The position numbers and the translations under genes were made by a program. This document shows positions 43,936 through 52,741 of a stretch of 64,000 nucleotides of DNA, in pieces (the stretch's first letter is position 1; every line of letters starts with the position of its first letter). The notes below the pieces were generated by a model. The model was given only the letters and a program-made list of their open reading frames with translations, searched no databases and was not told where the DNA came from. Location: the NCBI RefSeq assembly GCF_001956985.1, contig NZ_CP019082.1, positions 4,030,001-4,094,000 of the forward strand, in the 5' to 3' direction. This DNA comes from Paludisphaera borealis. GTDB taxonomy: Bacteria > Planctomycetota > Planctomycetia > Isosphaerales > Isosphaeraceae.

Positions 43936-45138
43936 ATGAGCAAAAGCGCGACGCCCCTGACCTCGCACGAGAAGATCGACGTCTGTCGCGGCCTCTTCGC
44001 CTTCCTGGTGGTGATCGCCCACGGCGTCGACATCGCCTGGACCATCCATCCCCACGCGCCGACGGTGATGCCGATCTGGGTCCACGACCTCTGGCTTTAC
44101 GTCGTCGCCGCGGGCGCCTACTGGGTGATCGGCTTCTTCGTCATCAGCGGCTACTGCATCCAGCTCTCTGTCGAGCGTCAGGTCCGCGACGGCCGGTTCC
44201 CGCTCAAGACCTATCTCGCCGCTCGACTGACCCGCATCCTGCCGCTGTATTACGTCGCGCTGGCGTCGGCAGTGGTCTTCGAGTTCCTGATGGCGCCGGC
44301 GCGGCCGGGCTGCTGGCCCAACGGGCTCGACCTCAACACGCTGACGGCCCAGCTCATCGTGGTCCAGAACCTGTCGCAGACGTACGGCTCGTTCGCGCCG
44401 TCGTGGAGCATCACCAATGAGATGTTCTACTACCTGTTCTACGGCGTCGTCGTGGTCGTCGCGCTCAAGCGGGGCGTCCGGCCCACGACCCTGGGGATGC
44501 TTATCTGCCTGACGGCGGCGCTGAGCCTGGAGTGGGCCTATTTCCTCCACTTCCGCTCCAACGCCTACATCCGCGTCCCCGGGCTCCTGTTCGGGCTGGG
44601 GGTCGTCTGGTTCCAAGGGGCGATGGTCGCCGAGAACCGCGACCGGCTCCGGGACAGCAAGATCGCCCGCATCGCGTCGAGCCTCTGGCCGATGGTCCTC
44701 GTGCTGGCCATGGTGCTCTGGTATTTCCATACGATCCACATCCAGATCCTCTACTTGATCCTGGGCGCGGCGTTTACGCTGATGTTGATGCGGTTCGCGG
44801 TCGTCGACCGGCCGGGGGCCGTCGCGCCCGACCGGGGCGCCCTGGGGACGCTGATCCGCGCGATCGGCATGGCGAGCTATCCGACGTACCTGTTCCACGG
44901 CCCGTTCGTGATGTGGCTCGGCTCGATGATGATCCGCCTGAATCTGGTCGGCGACGATTGGCGGGTGACGTGGGTGGTGCTGAGCGCCGCCGGGATCGGC
45001 TCAGGCTTGATCCTCGGCTACGTCGCCGAGCGCCCGCTGATGGCCTGGCGCGCCGGCTTCTTGAAGCGTCTGAAGTCCGAACCGCCCGCCCCCCTCGCGG
45101 CCGGTTCGCCCTCGCCGATCCTCGGAATCCAACAGTAA
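43936..45138 (+). CDS. Acyltransferase family 3 protein (first of tandem pair)
   Basis: 400 aa, about ten helices. AT3 (OafA-type) hallmarks: EKIDVCRGLFAFLVVIAHGV with the catalytic His, VIGFFVISGYCIQLS, RLTRILPLYYVALA (RxxR), PSWSITNEMFYYLFYGVVVV. Such enzymes O-acetylate or otherwise acylate polysaccharide sugars. The following gene is a paralogue with the same C-terminal ERPLxAWRAGxLKRL ending, so they come from a tandem duplication. AGGAG ten bases upstream of the ATG. Confidence 0.92.
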   Translation: MSKSATPLTSHEKIDVCRGLFAFLVVIAHGVDIAWTIHPHAPTVMPIWVHDLWLYVVAAGAYWVIGFFVISGYCIQLSVERQVRDGRFPLKTYLAARLTRILPLYYVALASAVVFEFLMAPARPGCWPNGLDLNTLTAQLIVVQNLSQTYGSFAPSWSITNEMFYYLFYGVVVVVALKRGVRPTTLGMLICLTAALSLEWAYFLHFRSNAYIRVPGLLFGLGVVWFQGAMVAENRDRLRDSKIARIASSLWPMVLVLAMVLWYFHTIHIQILYLILGAAFTLMLMRFAVVDRPGAVAPDRGALGTLIRAIGMASYPTYLFHGPFVMWLGSMMIRLNLVGDDWRVTWVVLSAAGIGSGLILGYVAERPLMAWRAGFLKRLKSEPPAPLAAGSPSPILGIQQ

Positions 45139-45185
45139 CCACGACGGAATGGAAGCCGTCCACGACGCCCGGGAAGGAGCCCGCC

Positions 45186-46421
45186 ATGAACTCACGAATC
45201 CTCCTCGACCGATCCGCCGCGGGCCGTGCGACCGCGTCGAACGCCCCGTACAGCCTGACCGAAAAGATCGACGTGTGCCGGGGCGTCCTCGCATTCCTCG
45301 TCGTCGCGTCGCACGCGTGGCTGATGGCCGAGGTCTTCGACCCCCATTGGGGCGACGGGCTGCCGGCTCCGATCCGCAACGTCGTCGGCTCGGTCGCGGG
45401 CGCGGGGCAGCACTACGTGATGGGCTTCTTCGTGCTGAGCGGCTACTGCATCCAGGGGTCGGTCCAACGGCTCGCGGCCCGGGACGGCCGGTTCCCGCTC
45501 AAGGCGTATCTCGTCGCCCGGCTCACGCGGGTCCTGCCGCTGTACTACCTGGCGCTGGCGTTCGCCGTGGCGGTCGAGATCGCCATCGCGCCGCATCGGC
45601 CGAACTACTGGAGGTTCGGCCTCGACTCGGGGACCTTCCTCCATCAACTGTTCCTGACCCAGGGCTTCACACAAACGCTGGGCGCGTTTTCGGCGTCGTG
45701 GAGCATCACCAATGAAGTCGTGTACTACCTGGTCTTCGGGCTCGTCGCGGCCGCCTTCGGCCCGGCTGGCAGCCGCCCGGCGACCATCGGCCTGGCGCTC
45801 ACGGTCGGCATCGGCCTGGCGTTCCAGGCGCTCGACCGGGCGGGCCTCCACCATCCCGTCGTCCCCAGATCGGCGATACTGTTCGGGCTCGGCTCGGTCT
45901 GGTTCCTCGGCGCCCTGACGGCCGTCCACGCCGACCGCCTGCCGACCGTCCCCGGCCTCCCGACCGTCGCCCGGCTCTGGCCGCTGGCGGTCGCGGCGAG
46001 CATGGCCATGCGGTGCGACGGGCGCATTCCACAGCGGAACATCTACCTGGCGGCAGGCGTTGCGTTTACATTGATGCTCATTCATTTCATGATCCAGGAC
46101 CAGGCCGCCGGCCGCCCCGCGTCGCGCGCGCCACGGCCGTACACGGCGTTCCTCGCCCTGGTCAGCTACCCCGTCTATCTGTTCCACGGGCCGGTCCTTC
46201 TGGCCTTCGGCGCGGCGGTCGAGTGGACCGACGCGGCGGCGCCGTTGTGGCTGCTCTATCCGGCGGGGACCGTGATCGGCGTCGGCTGCTGCCTGCCCCT
46301 GGGCCGCCTGGCCGAGCGGCCTCTCCTCGCCTGGCGAGCTGGCGTCCTGAAGCGGCTGAATTCGGCGCCCGCGCGGGAACCGGCCCCGATCGCCGTCCCC
46401 GCCCTGGGCGTCCCGAACTAA
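45186..46421 (+). CDS. Acyltransferase family 3 protein (second of tandem pair)
   Basis: 411 aa. Same signature order as its neighbour: EKIDVCRGVLAFLVVASHAW, VMGFFVLSGYCIQGSV, RLTRVLPLYYLALAFA, ASWSITNEVVYYLVFGLVAA and AERPLLAWRAGVLKRLNSAP. Loop sequences differ, so the two probably acylate different positions or use different acyl groups. It lies 47 nt after the first copy. Confidence 0.92.
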   Translation: MNSRILLDRSAAGRATASNAPYSLTEKIDVCRGVLAFLVVASHAWLMAEVFDPHWGDGLPAPIRNVVGSVAGAGQHYVMGFFVLSGYCIQGSVQRLAARDGRFPLKAYLVARLTRVLPLYYLALAFAVAVEIAIAPHRPNYWRFGLDSGTFLHQLFLTQGFTQTLGAFSASWSITNEVVYYLVFGLVAAAFGPAGSRPATIGLALTVGIGLAFQALDRAGLHHPVVPRSAILFGLGSVWFLGALTAVHADRLPTVPGLPTVARLWPLAVAASMAMRCDGRIPQRNIYLAAGVAFTLMLIHFMIQDQAAGRPASRAPRPYTAFLALVSYPVYLFHGPVLLAFGAAVEWTDAAAPLWLLYPAGTVIGVGCCLPLGRLAERPLLAWRAGVLKRLNSAPAREPAPIAVPALGVPN

Positions 46422-46446
46422 TCGAGTTCGACCGGAGAAACACCCT

Positions 46447-47637
46447 ATGCTCTTCGCCGTTTGCTTCACCAACTTCGGGCCGTACCATCTGGCCCGCCTG
46501 CGCGCGCTCGCCGCCCTCCTGGCCGGGCGCGGCGACCGGCTCATCGCCTACGAGACGGCGGGCGACGAGCGGACTTACCCGTGGGAGCGGCGGACCGAGG
46601 CCGAGGCCTTCGACCGCGTCGTCCTCTTCCCCAACCGGACCCTCGAAGAGATCCCCGCCGGCGCCTGCGCCGAGGCGATGACCGAGGCGCTCGACCGCGA
46701 CCGGCCCGACGCGTTGGGCGTGGTCGGCTACGCCCGGCCCGAGTCGATGGCCATGGCCCGATGGACCCGCCGCAACAGCCGGTCGTCGATCCTCATGTCC
46801 GAGAGCCAGTCCGTCGACCGCCCCCGCGTCTGGTACAAGGAAATGATCAAGAGTCGACGGATGAACCTGTTCGACGCCGCCCTCGTCGGCGGCCCGTACC
46901 ACCGCGACTACCTCGTCGACCTGGGGATGCCGGCCGACCGCGTCGCGTTCGGGTACAACGCCGTCGACAACGCCTTCTACGAGGCCCGCGCCGACCAGTG
47001 GCGGAATCAGCCCGAGGCCCGCGCCGGCCTGCCCGCCGCGCCCTATTTCTTGACGGTCTGCCGGTTCGCGCCCGAGAAGAATCTGATCCGTCTGATCGAG
47101 GCGTTCGCCCTCTACCGGGGCCAGGCCGAACCGGGCAAGGCGTGGGACCTCGTCGTCTGCGGCGGCGGTCCCCAGGCCGACGAGGTCGAGAAGGCCGTCG
47201 AGCGGTCGGGCTGCGGCTCGGCGATCCACCGGCCGGGGTTCCTCCAGGCCGACGCGCTGTCGCGGTGGTACGCGTTCGCCGGCGGGTTCGTGCTGGCGAG
47301 CGTGTCCGAGCCGTGGGGCCTGGTGGCCAACGAGGCCGCCGCCGCCGGCTTGCCGCTGTTGCTCTCGTCGCGAGCCGGCTGCGCCCGGACGCTCGTCCCC
47401 GATCCCGAAGGAATCACCGGCGCGCGGTTCGACCCGTTCGACGCGAGCCGGATGGCTGCCAAGCTGAGCTGGCTGGCCGAGCGGCCGGAAGCCGAACGGC
47501 TCGCCATCGGCCGAAGCGCCCGCGAGGTCGTCTCGGCCTGGGGGCCGGAGCGGTTCGCCCAGGGAGCCGTCGAAGCCTGGGAGATCGCCCGCCGATCGCC
47601 CCGCCGCCGCGCCTCGCTCTTGCGGAAAGGAAGCTGA
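46447..47637 (+). CDS. Glycosyltransferase family 4-like (GT-B)
   Basis: 396 aa. Starts MLFAVCFTNFGPYHLARLRA, the acceptor domain; the donor half has YFLTVCRFAPEKNLIRLIEA and GGFVLASVSEPWGLVANEAA (Glu...Glu) followed by AGLPLLLSSRAGC. Central motif SILMSESQSVDRPRVWYKEM resembles GT4 enzymes acting on lipid-linked intermediates. Four bases before the next glycosyltransferase. Confidence 0.9.
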   Translation: MLFAVCFTNFGPYHLARLRALAALLAGRGDRLIAYETAGDERTYPWERRTEAEAFDRVVLFPNRTLEEIPAGACAEAMTEALDRDRPDALGVVGYARPESMAMARWTRRNSRSSILMSESQSVDRPRVWYKEMIKSRRMNLFDAALVGGPYHRDYLVDLGMPADRVAFGYNAVDNAFYEARADQWRNQPEARAGLPAAPYFLTVCRFAPEKNLIRLIEAFALYRGQAEPGKAWDLVVCGGGPQADEVEKAVERSGCGSAIHRPGFLQADALSRWYAFAGGFVLASVSEPWGLVANEAAAAGLPLLLSSRAGCARTLVPDPEGITGARFDPFDASRMAAKLSWLAERPEAERLAIGRSAREVVSAWGPERFAQGAVEAWEIARRSPRRRASLLRKGS

Positions 47638-47641
47638 ACTG

Positions 47642-48829
47642 ATGACCGCGACGACTGTGACGGCGACGGCGAACACCCGGCCGACCCAGACCGCCCGCTC
47701 GGGCTGGCTGCACCTGTGCAACGGCCTCGACCCGGTCCGCGACGGCGGCATGGTTCCGAGCATCCTGGGCATGACCGGCGCCCTCCAGAGGGCAGGAGGG
47801 GACGTGCGGATCGTCACGTCGACCCCCTCGCGGCTCGACGCGGCGACCATCGCCGGAGGGGTCGCGATCGCCGGCCCCGAGACCAACGTCGCCGAGGCCG
47901 TCGGCTCGGCCGAGGTCGTCCACATGCACGGGCTCTGGCAGACCCACACTCGCCGGGGCGGCCGGTTCGCCCGCGAGGCGCGCGTGCCTTACGTCATGGC
48001 CACGCACGGCATGACCGACCCGTGGGCCTTGCGACACAAAGCCTGGAAGAAGAAGCTCTACCTGACCCTCGTCGAATCGCGCAACCTGCGGCGGGCGTCG
48101 TGCCTGCACGCGCTGTCGCGGCCCGAGATCGGCCACCTGCGCGGCCTTGCGCCCTGGGCGCCCGTCTGCTTCGTGCCCAACGGCGTCGACCTCGCCGCGT
48201 TCGACGACCTGCCGCCGAGGTCGGTGATCGAGGCCGAACATCCCGAGCTGAAGGGCAAGTTCGTGCTTCTGTTCTTCGGCCGGCTGCACGCCAAGAAGGG
48301 GATCAACCTGCTGGCCGAGGCGATGAGGACGCTCTGCCCGGCGTTCCCGGAGCTGCACGTCCTGATCGCCGGCAAGGACGACGGCGAGTGGCCGGCCTTC
48401 GCCGACCGGGTGGCGGACGCCGGCCTGACCGACCGCATGACCTACGTCGGGCACGTCGGCGGCGAGCGGGCGCGCCAGGTCTGGGCCGCGGCCGACGCCT
48501 TCACCCTGCCCAGCTACAGCGAAGGCTTCAGCATGGCGATCCTCGAAGCGCTCGCCTGCTCGCTCCCCTGCATGTTCACCACCGCATGCCACTTTTCCGA
48601 AGCCGCGCAGGCCGACGCGGCGCTCGTCGTCGAGCCTCGGGCCGACGCCGTGACTCAGGCCCTCCGCAACCTACTCGAACGCTCGCCCGCCGAACGAGCG
48701 AAGCTGGGCGCGAACGGCCGCCGGCTCGTCGAAAGCGACTACACCTGGGACCAGCAGGCCGACCGCCTCGCCTCAGTCTACCGCTGGCTCTCCGGCGGCG
48801 GACCGTCGCCCGATTGCGTGGTTTCCTGA
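47642..48829 (+). CDS. Glycosyltransferase family 4 (GT-B)
   Basis: 395 aa. The N-terminal domain has a GGMVPSILGMTGALQRAGGD loop and VVHMHGLWQTHTRRGGR. Donor domain: LLFFGRLHAKKGINLLAEAM, TYVGHVGGERARQVWAAADA and LPSYSEGFSMAILEALACSL. A close match to GT4 exopolysaccharide enzymes. Adjacent, nearly overlapping, with the preceding glycosyltransferase. Confidence 0.94.
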   Translation: MTATTVTATANTRPTQTARSGWLHLCNGLDPVRDGGMVPSILGMTGALQRAGGDVRIVTSTPSRLDAATIAGGVAIAGPETNVAEAVGSAEVVHMHGLWQTHTRRGGRFAREARVPYVMATHGMTDPWALRHKAWKKKLYLTLVESRNLRRASCLHALSRPEIGHLRGLAPWAPVCFVPNGVDLAAFDDLPPRSVIEAEHPELKGKFVLLFFGRLHAKKGINLLAEAMRTLCPAFPELHVLIAGKDDGEWPAFADRVADAGLTDRMTYVGHVGGERARQVWAAADAFTLPSYSEGFSMAILEALACSLPCMFTTACHFSEAAQADAALVVEPRADAVTQALRNLLERSPAERAKLGANGRRLVESDYTWDQQADRLASVYRWLSGGGPSPDCVVS

Positions 48830-48865
48830 AGTTGAAGACGCGGGCAATCGTTATTTGAACCGAAA

Positions 48866-48970
48866 TACAAGCCCGAAGCGCAAGCGAGTGCATCTCCTCG
48901 ACCCTCGTTGCGCAGCGTGTTGAGCAAGCAAATGCAAAACAACTCACTCGCTGGCGCTTCGGGCTTGTAT
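48866..48970. repeat. Dispersed palindromic repeat, family A (copy 5)
   Basis: Arms ATACAAGCCCGAAGCGCAAG.. and ..CTCGCTGGCGCTTCGGGCTTGTAT around a 55-bp centre. It interrupts the glycosyltransferase run between 48829 and 49012 and could attenuate transcription into the last gene. Confidence 0.88.
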
Positions 48971-49011
48971 TCGGAACCATGCACTCGCTGATCACGCACC
49001 GGAGACTAACC

Positions 49012-49941
49012 ATGAACACGCCTTGCCTTGACGAAACGACCGATCAGGACCGCGCCGCCCGACCGCGCACGGCCAGGGCCCCGGTGAGCGTGATCGTGCC
49101 GGTGAAGAATGAGGCCGAGAACCTGCGGCGGTGCCTGCCGGCGCTCGATTGGGCCGACGAGGTGATCGTCGTCGACAGCCAGAGCACCGACGACACCTGC
49201 GACGTCGCGGTCGAGCTGGGCGCGCAGGTCGTCCAGTTCCAGTTCAACGGCGTTTACCCGAAGAAGAAGAACTGGGCGCTCGAGAACCTGCCGTTCCGCA
49301 ATGAGTGGGTCTTGATCGTCGACGCCGACGAGGTGGTCGTCCCCGAGCTGGCCGAGGAGATCGCCACGCGGATCGAGTCGGGCGAGGCCGAGGGCTATTA
49401 CCTCAACTCGAAGTACTTCTTCCTGGGCCGTCGGATCAAGCACTGCGGCTATTCCGAGTGCTGGAACCTGCGGCTGTTCCGCCACCGCCTGGGGCGTTAC
49501 GAGCGGATGCCCGACCACACCGGGGGACGGTCCGGCGACAACGAGGCGCACGAGCACGTCGAGCTGGACGGCCGCGTCGCCCGGCTGACGCACGAGCTCG
49601 ACCACCACGCCTACCCGACGATCGCCGCCTGGGTCGAGAAGCACAACCGCTACGCCGTCTGGGAAGCCGCCATGTACGAGCGGTTCCTGAACGAGCCCGT
49701 CCCCGCGACCATCGGCCGCGGCAAGGCCCTCAAGCGCCGGCTCAAGAAGCTCTATCTCCGCCTCCCCATGCGGCCGTTCATCCGATTCGTCTATGCCTAC
49801 ATCTTCCGACTCGGATTCCTCGACGCCAAGCCGGGCCTGGTCTTCTGCACCCTGCTGTCGTTCTACGACTTCCTCGCCTGGGCCAACGTCTACGAGCAGA
49901 AGATCGCCCGGGCGAACGAGCTGAAGTCCTCCGGACGCTGA
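49012..49941 (+). CDS. Glycosyltransferase family 2 (WaaE/KdtX-like)
   Basis: 309 aa GT-A enzyme. VSVIVPVKNEAENLRRCLPA starts the fold; DEVIVVDSQSTDDTCDVA and LIVDADEVV give the DxD-type metal site. Later NSKYFFLGRRIKHCGYSECW and LRLFRHRLGRYE match the WaaE-type beta-glucosyltransferase branch. C-terminal helices (FIRFVYAYIFRLGFLDAKPG) probably hold it to the membrane. ATG 49012 follows GGAG; the in-frame ATG 48979 would begin within the repeat flank. Last gene of the EPS locus. Confidence 0.92.
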   Translation: MNTPCLDETTDQDRAARPRTARAPVSVIVPVKNEAENLRRCLPALDWADEVIVVDSQSTDDTCDVAVELGAQVVQFQFNGVYPKKKNWALENLPFRNEWVLIVDADEVVVPELAEEIATRIESGEAEGYYLNSKYFFLGRRIKHCGYSECWNLRLFRHRLGRYERMPDHTGGRSGDNEAHEHVELDGRVARLTHELDHHAYPTIAAWVEKHNRYAVWEAAMYERFLNEPVPATIGRGKALKRRLKKLYLRLPMRPFIRFVYAYIFRLGFLDAKPGLVFCTLLSFYDFLAWANVYEQKIARANELKSSGR

Positions 49942-49954
49942 CTCGTTCGCCGAT

Positions 49955-50149
49955 TCAGACCTTCAAGCCGGGCGGCTTGGGCGTCGGATCGGTCGGCGGC
50001 GCGGGGGTCGGGGCCGGTTCGGGGTGCGCGGGGTAGGGCGACTGGGGCCGATCCGGCTTGGGAATCTCCGGGAAGTCGGTCGGCGGCGGCGAGGGCATCT
50101 CCGGCTTTCCGGGGACCGGAATCGAATCGGGCGTTGGGCTGTCCGGCAT
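49955..50149 (-). CDS. Small proline-rich protein
   Basis: 64 aa, about 40 percent proline (MPDSPTPDSIPVPGKPEMPS and similar). Intrinsically disordered, no signal peptide or hydrophobic segment. AGGAGG eight bases before the ATG is one of the best ribosome sites in the window, which supports expression. Function unknown. It follows the DUF2171 gene on the same strand. Confidence 0.6.
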   Translation of the reverse strand: MPDSPTPDSIPVPGKPEMPSPPPTDFPEIPKPDRPQSPYPAHPEPAPTPAPPTDPTPKPPGLKV

Positions 50150-50242
50150 CGGGGCGTCCTCCTGAAATGACGAGGGCCGGAGGGGCGGTGCGCGCCTCCC
50201 CGGCTCACTCGCACGGGATGCGTCGGCTGCTCGACGGTGCGA

Positions 50243-50680
50243 CTACGCGGGCCGCCACTCGCTCTCGACTTCCTGCGAATTCTTGTTCAGGTGGATATGG
50301 TCGTGGACCTTCGCCACCCAGCTCGTCGGGATCAAATGGTGCTGACCGTCGGGGCTGTCGTTCTTGGTCAGCTTGATCAGGTTCCCCATGACATGGTCGA
50401 CCTTGCCCATGAACTTGCCGCACGACGCATAAACGCTCATATGGTCCTTGATATCGGCGACCGACCCGACCGGACCGGTGCTCTCCGACAGCCGCGCGTG
50501 ATCGGTGCTACAGGCGCCTCCGACGGCCTCCTCGATCCTGTGGCCGGCTTGATGGGCCTTCTCCTTCACCCAGTCGGTGGCTTCTTCCGCCTTCTCGCTC
50601 ACCTTGTGGCCGATCTCCGTGGCTTTGTTCGCGATCTTCTGGGCGACGTCCTCAGCCTGCTCTTTGTATGTTTCCGCCAT
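50243..50680 (-). CDS. DUF2171 domain stress-type protein
   Basis: 145 aa. Residues 1-55 form charged amphipathic helices (EQAEDVAQKIANKATEIGHK) like LEA or YtxH-type proteins. Residues 75-145 are a DUF2171 domain: VYASCGKFMGKVDHVMGNLI, DSPDGQHHLIPTSWV and HDHIHLNKNSQEVESEW. DUF2171 proteins are small PRC-barrel-like proteins often stress induced. GGGAGAAG precedes ATG 50680. Confidence 0.85.
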   Translation of the reverse strand: MAETYKEQAEDVAQKIANKATEIGHKVSEKAEEATDWVKEKAHQAGHRIEEAVGGACSTDHARLSESTGPVGSVADIKDHMSVYASCGKFMGKVDHVMGNLIKLTKNDSPDGQHHLIPTSWVAKVHDHIHLNKNSQEVESEWRPA

Positions 50681-50823
50681 GATCTTCTCCCTTGCTGATT
50701 CGAATCGAATGCGTCGCATGGAGCGATTTCCACTTTCGAAACAACCTTGCAAGGCCCGTGCCGCTCGCCGTAGTTCCGGTTGAGCGACGAATGGCCGGTC
50801 CGCCCTCCCGCAATCGAACGCGA

Positions 50824-50853
50824 AACGACCGCCCCAGGCTGGGGGCGGTCGTT
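50824..50853 (-). terminator. Strong hairpin 3' of the LEPR-XLL repeat protein gene
   Basis: Perfect 12-bp stem AACGACCGCCCC / GGGGCGGTCGTT with a 6-nt loop, 32 nt beyond the stop codon at 50885. On the minus strand the stem ends in TTTCG, giving a short T-run. Confidence 0.65.
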
Positions 50854-50884
50854 CGTGGTTTCATGAGCCGGAGGCCGAAGCCCG

Positions 50885-52531
50885 TCAGGCGGTCGCAGCC
50901 GGGTCGGGGGCCGTGGCTGACGGCGGGGGCGGGGTGTAGTCGCCGCCGCGGGGGATGTTGTTGAACTGGTCGGCGCCGATCGTGGTGATCTGGGCCTGGG
51001 TCAGGTTGATCGAGGTCGCCACGGGGGACGACACCCAGTGCCGCTGGCCGCCGCTGTACTGGTCGATCTCGCCGCTCTGGTTGTTCTGGAGGAACATCCC
51101 CTCGACGAAATAGTCGGGCCCCTTGTCGATCGCGTTGTACTGGGCGGACGACACCGAGATCAACTGCGGCGCGGTCAGGCCGATCTTCGATGCGACGGGG
51201 GCCGAGACCAGGTGGTTCTTGCCGCCGCTGTACTGGGCAATCTCGCCGGTCTCCTGATTCTGGAGATAGACGTTGTCCGGGAAGTAGTCCTTGCCCTGCG
51301 GGATGGCGTTGAACTGCGTCGGGCTGATCGGCGTCAGCACGTCGACCGTCAGGCTGATCCGAGCGGCCACGGCGACCGAGATCCAGTGCCGCTGGCCGCC
51401 TTGATAGATGTCGACCTCGCCGGTCTGCTGGTTCTGGAGCAGGATGCCCTCGGGGAAGTAGTCGGGCCCCTTGCCGACCCCCGCGTACTGCGCCGCGCTG
51501 ATGGTCGCCAGGCCGTTGACGTCGAGACCGAGTTTCGCGGCGATCGGCGGCGAGACGACGTGGAAGACGCCCCCCGAGTACTGGCTGATCTCGCCCGACT
51601 GCTGGTTGCGGACGAACATGCCGTCAGGGAAATAGTCGTTCCCCTTGGGCACGGCCTTGAAGACGGTCGCCGTGACCGACGTCGTCTGCGCCTGCGTGAT
51701 CCCCATCTTGGCCGCGACCGGCGGCGAGATCAGATGCCGGGCCGCGCCGCTGTACCATCCCAACTCGCCCGTCTGCTCGTTGCGGAGGATCGTGCCGTCC
51801 GGGAACGTCGGCGCGGGGGGCGGCGTGACCGGCGGAGGATTCGTCGGCGGCGGCGTCGTCGTGGTCGGCGGCGTGCTCGTGGCAGGCGGCGTGGTCGTCG
51901 GCGGCGTGGTCGTCGGCGGCGGTGTCGTCGTGGTCGGCGGCGTGCTCGTCGACGGCGGGGTGACGACGGGTGGGTTGTTGATTGAGGTCCACGTGCCGGA
52001 ACCCTGCTGGCCTGACGGATTCGCGGGAGTCTTCGCCGGCGGTGTGGTCGGCGGCGTCGTGGTGGTCGAGGTCGCCGGCGGCGTCGTGGTCGGCGGCGGC
52101 GTCGTGGTGGTCGCGGCTCCGGCCGTCCCCGGTGTGGTCGGGGGTGTGACGCCGGCCGTCGCCAGGGCGTCATGGTACGACGTGGTGTTGGTGGGGTTGG
52201 AAGTCGAGTTCGACGTCGAGTTCGCCGTCGCCGGCGCGACGTTGACCGTCGGATTGACGTTGACCGACTGCTGGATGTTGATCGTCGGATTGCGCATCCG
52301 CAAGGCGTTCATGGCCTGAAGCCGGCGCGGGATCTGAACCTGCGCGTGGGCCTTGACCTGGACCTTCGGCTTGGGCCGGCTCACCTGCCGGACCACGGCG
52401 TGGTTCGGCCTCACGTGGCGGACCGCCGACAAGAGGACGCGGCCCTCCAGGTCTTCGAGCGTCGTGACGAAGCTCACCTTGCGCCGTGCAACGCCACGGG
52501 CCTTACCGGCCGCCAGATCATCGTGCGACAT
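50885..52531 (-). CDS. LEPR-XLL protein with five-fold C-terminal repeats
   Basis: 548 aa. N-terminal LEPR-XLL motif TTLEDLEGRVLLSAVRHV (residues about 22-39). Residues 50-110 are basic and Asn-rich. A Thr/Pro-rich linker (TPPTTTTPPPTTTPPT type) spans about 130-250. Residues about 252-535 are five repeats of roughly 53 residues with the pattern PDG-LxNxQTGExxxYSGGxxHxxSxPVAxxxGL, e.g. PDGTILRNEQTGELGWYSGA. Repeats like this, with Trp/His-Ser turns, look like a surface-exposed beta-propeller or fibre. ATG 52531 is preferred: the extra 38 upstream codons overlap a hairpin and are not LEPR-XLL-like. A cell-surface adhesin or wall protein is likely. Confidence 0.82.
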   Translation of the reverse strand: MSHDDLAAGKARGVARRKVSFVTTLEDLEGRVLLSAVRHVRPNHAVVRQVSRPKPKVQVKAHAQVQIPRRLQAMNALRMRNPTINIQQSVNVNPTVNVAPATANSTSNSTSNPTNTTSYHDALATAGVTPPTTPGTAGAATTTTPPPTTTPPATSTTTTPPTTPPAKTPANPSGQQGSGTWTSINNPPVVTPPSTSTPPTTTTPPPTTTPPTTTPPATSTPPTTTTPPPTNPPPVTPPPAPTFPDGTILRNEQTGELGWYSGAARHLISPPVAAKMGITQAQTTSVTATVFKAVPKGNDYFPDGMFVRNQQSGEISQYSGGVFHVVSPPIAAKLGLDVNGLATISAAQYAGVGKGPDYFPEGILLQNQQTGEVDIYQGGQRHWISVAVAARISLTVDVLTPISPTQFNAIPQGKDYFPDNVYLQNQETGEIAQYSGGKNHLVSAPVASKIGLTAPQLISVSSAQYNAIDKGPDYFVEGMFLQNNQSGEIDQYSGGQRHWVSSPVATSINLTQAQITTIGADQFNNIPRGGDYTPPPPSATAPDPAATA

Positions 52532-52537
52532 GAGATT

Positions 52538-52556
52538 TTTAGCCCTCCCGGCTAAA
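52538..52556 (-). promoter_or_regulatory. Leader hairpin presenting the ribosome-binding site
   Basis: On the minus strand the sequence TTTAGCC-GGGAG-GGCTAAA forms a perfect 7-bp stem with GGGAG, the probable Shine-Dalgarno, in the loop, 13 nt before ATG 52531. It could modulate translation of the surface protein. Confidence 0.45.
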
Positions 52557-52741
52557 CAGCTCCCTGGCCGAACCACGCCGAGCGTTCTCACGCCCCTACA
52601 ATCATTCCCCTCGGCGCAATCCAACCCGAGCACTTCCAACCTCAATCGACGTTGCCGGACGGAATCTTGAGCCGAAATAAAATTCGCGCCCGCCGATTAC
52701 GCCGAAAGCGCAGGCCTCCATGCGAGGTGGGAACCGCCCCC

